DNA of 7,934 nucleotides, from NCBI GenBank assembly GCA_029856295.1, contig JAHQWS010000088.1, forward strand, positions 1-7,934, given 5' to 3'. The notes beneath the pieces are model-generated. The model was given only the letters and a program-made list of their open reading frames with translations, searched no databases and was not told the origin of the DNA. The stretch comes from Promethearchaeia archaeon (GTDB lineage: Archaea; Asgardarchaeota; Lokiarchaeia; Sigyniarchaeales; SOKP01). Shown here piece by piece: positions 7,212 through 7,934 of this stretch (within the stretch, counting starts at the first letter, position 1; each line of letters starts with the position of its first letter). The position numbers and the translations under genes are program-made.

Positions 7212-7238
7212 TTTTAATTTATCCTAATTTTAATTTTC
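7204..7238 (+). terminator. T-rich terminator region after the amidohydrolase
   Basis: Repeated T-runs (T6, T4, T3, T4, T4) begin inside the last codons of the amidohydrolase gene and continue about 25 bp beyond its stop. Such tracts suit archaeal intrinsic termination and would mark the end of the three-gene unit. A weak inverted repeat, AATTGAGG/CCTC..AATT with a TAGC loop (7259-7280), lies just downstream. The rest of 7212-7408 shows no gene. Confidence 0.4.
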
Positions 7239-7320
7239 TCCTCCTTATTACATCGTTCAATTGAGGTAGCCCTCTAAATTATGCTATATTTTAAGTAAAT
7301 AATTAAAAAAGATAAAAAAC

Positions 7321-7328
7321 TTAAATAT
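7321..7328 (+). promoter_or_regulatory. Candidate TATA box for the right-end gene
   Basis: TTAAATAT follows an A-rich, BRE-compatible stretch (AAAAAAC). A start site about 25 bp downstream would leave a leader of roughly 55-60 bases before the ATG at 7409, longer than for the other genes here. Several other AT-rich candidates lie between 7330 and 7350, so the exact box is uncertain. Confidence 0.25.
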
Positions 7329-7408
7329 GGTTATAATTATTATAATCAAAACATAAAGTCAATAGAATAATCTATTAATTTCCGTGTGATAAAAAATTGA
7401 AAGGAATA

Positions 7409-7934
7409 ATGGTTATAGGTTTTAATGAGAATTTTGAAGCCTTCATTGAGGCGCAATTTCCAAACGAACTTTCTCAAAGTTTCAATTTGAAAGCATCTGA
7501 TCTCATGAATATATACACACTTCATAGAATGGATAAAAATGAACCCAATTTTTTTCAAATGGAAATTAGAGAGTTTACCGTTGCTAGTTTTTTTACAGGT
7601 TTTTCCCTCAAACTTTATGTGGGACGCCCTGATTATGCTATTATCGTATTTTTTTCTAATGAGGAGATGACACAAGAAACATCTCCAATAGATTATGATT
7701 TTGAGGGTAAACTAAGGAAAATTGCTCACGATATTTTACCTAAAAAAGATGAACAACATTTTAAAGAATTAATTGAAGATTATTATGGCAAATTAGAAAA
7801 TCACGAGTTAGAATCTTATTGGGATGAATATAACGAAGATGAAATTACCAAACTCGTACCACTTCCCAGTAAAGGAATCAGTGAAGAAAGTATTACTCAA
7901 TCAAGTCCAATAGACTTACCACCCACGGTTAATC
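7409..7934 (+). CDS. Hypothetical protein, 3' end outside the window
   Basis: An open frame of 175 codons begins at ATG 7409 and runs off the right edge without a stop. An in-frame TAA at 7376-7378 limits the start, and AAAGGA a few bases before the ATG is a weak ribosome-binding site. The first ~100 residues alternate strands and helices. A beta-rich stretch (EIREFTVASFFTGFSLKL, then GRPDYAIIVFF) is followed by an amphipathic helix (DFEGKLRKIAHDIL), and then by an acidic helical region with EDYYGKLENHELESYWDEY. The strand-strand-helix order recalls the small longin/roadblock-like sensor domains frequent in Asgard archaeal proteins, but I cannot confirm that fold. From about residue 150 the chain becomes Ser/Pro-rich, probably a linker to a further domain beyond the edge. 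Codon use and purine bias match the neighbouring genes, and an opposite-strand frame (7346-7675) is only its shadow. Confidence 0.7.
   Translation, partial: MVIGFNENFEAFIEAQFPNELSQSFNLKASDLMNIYTLHRMDKNEPNFFQMEIREFTVASFFTGFSLKLYVGRPDYAIIVFFSNEEMTQETSPIDYDFEGKLRKIAHDILPKKDEQHFKELIEDYYGKLENHELESYWDEYNEDEITKLVPLPSKGISEESITQSSPIDLPPTVN

Noticed and set aside
7346..7675. 109-codon minus-strand frame near the right end
   Set aside because: It overlaps the partial plus-strand gene at 7409, which has a better start, codon use and protein composition.
1..7934. CRISPR array
   Set aside because: No regularly spaced direct repeats are visible in either the gaps or the genes.

Overview
The window is AT-rich, with few recognisable Shine-Dalgarno sites and TATA-like boxes placed just upstream of several starts. 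This points to an archaeon with short-leader or leaderless transcripts. Protein style (lysine/asparagine/isoleucine-rich, helical-repeat and Ig-like proteins, and a right-end ORF like those common in Lokiarchaeia-type genomes) makes an Asgard archaeon my best guess. That is inference: no taxonomic marker gene lies in the window.

Layout, left to right. (1) Positions 3-1265 encode a 420-residue protein with an Apea-like HEPN signature, including the RNKLFH (R-x4-H) motif of HEPN ribonucleases. (2) Positions 1266-1958 form a long gap without an intact gene. It holds a T-rich tract that could end transcription, a 149-nt bulged inverted repeat with two internal hairpins (1423-1571), a 38-codon open stretch without a start codon that looks like a gene remnant (1607-1723), and a perfect 10-bp hairpin palindrome (1805-1827). 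(3) Positions 1959-7211 hold three tandem plus-strand genes that may form one expression unit: a 636-residue protein with an Ig-like N-terminus, helical repeats and an alpha/beta C-terminus; a 561-residue GCS2-family carboxylate-amine ligase with a poly-lysine tail; and a 515-residue amidohydrolase-2 family metal-dependent hydrolase. (4) Positions 7212-7408 are a T-rich, non-coding gap. (5) From 7409 to the right edge runs a partial gene of unknown function.

The most interesting unit is the ligase-hydrolase pair. The GCS2 protein keeps the GxExE, THVHVG and ExRxxD motifs of ATP-dependent glutamate-cysteine-ligase-like enzymes but is about 190 residues longer than YbdK. The amidohydrolase 27 bp downstream keeps the HxH, H and D metal-ligand motifs but appears to have Asp where family members usually have the strand-5 His. 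Together they could make and trim, or make and recycle, an amide- or gamma-glutamyl-linked compound, with the upstream repeat protein as scaffold or sensor. The substrate cannot be read from the sequence.
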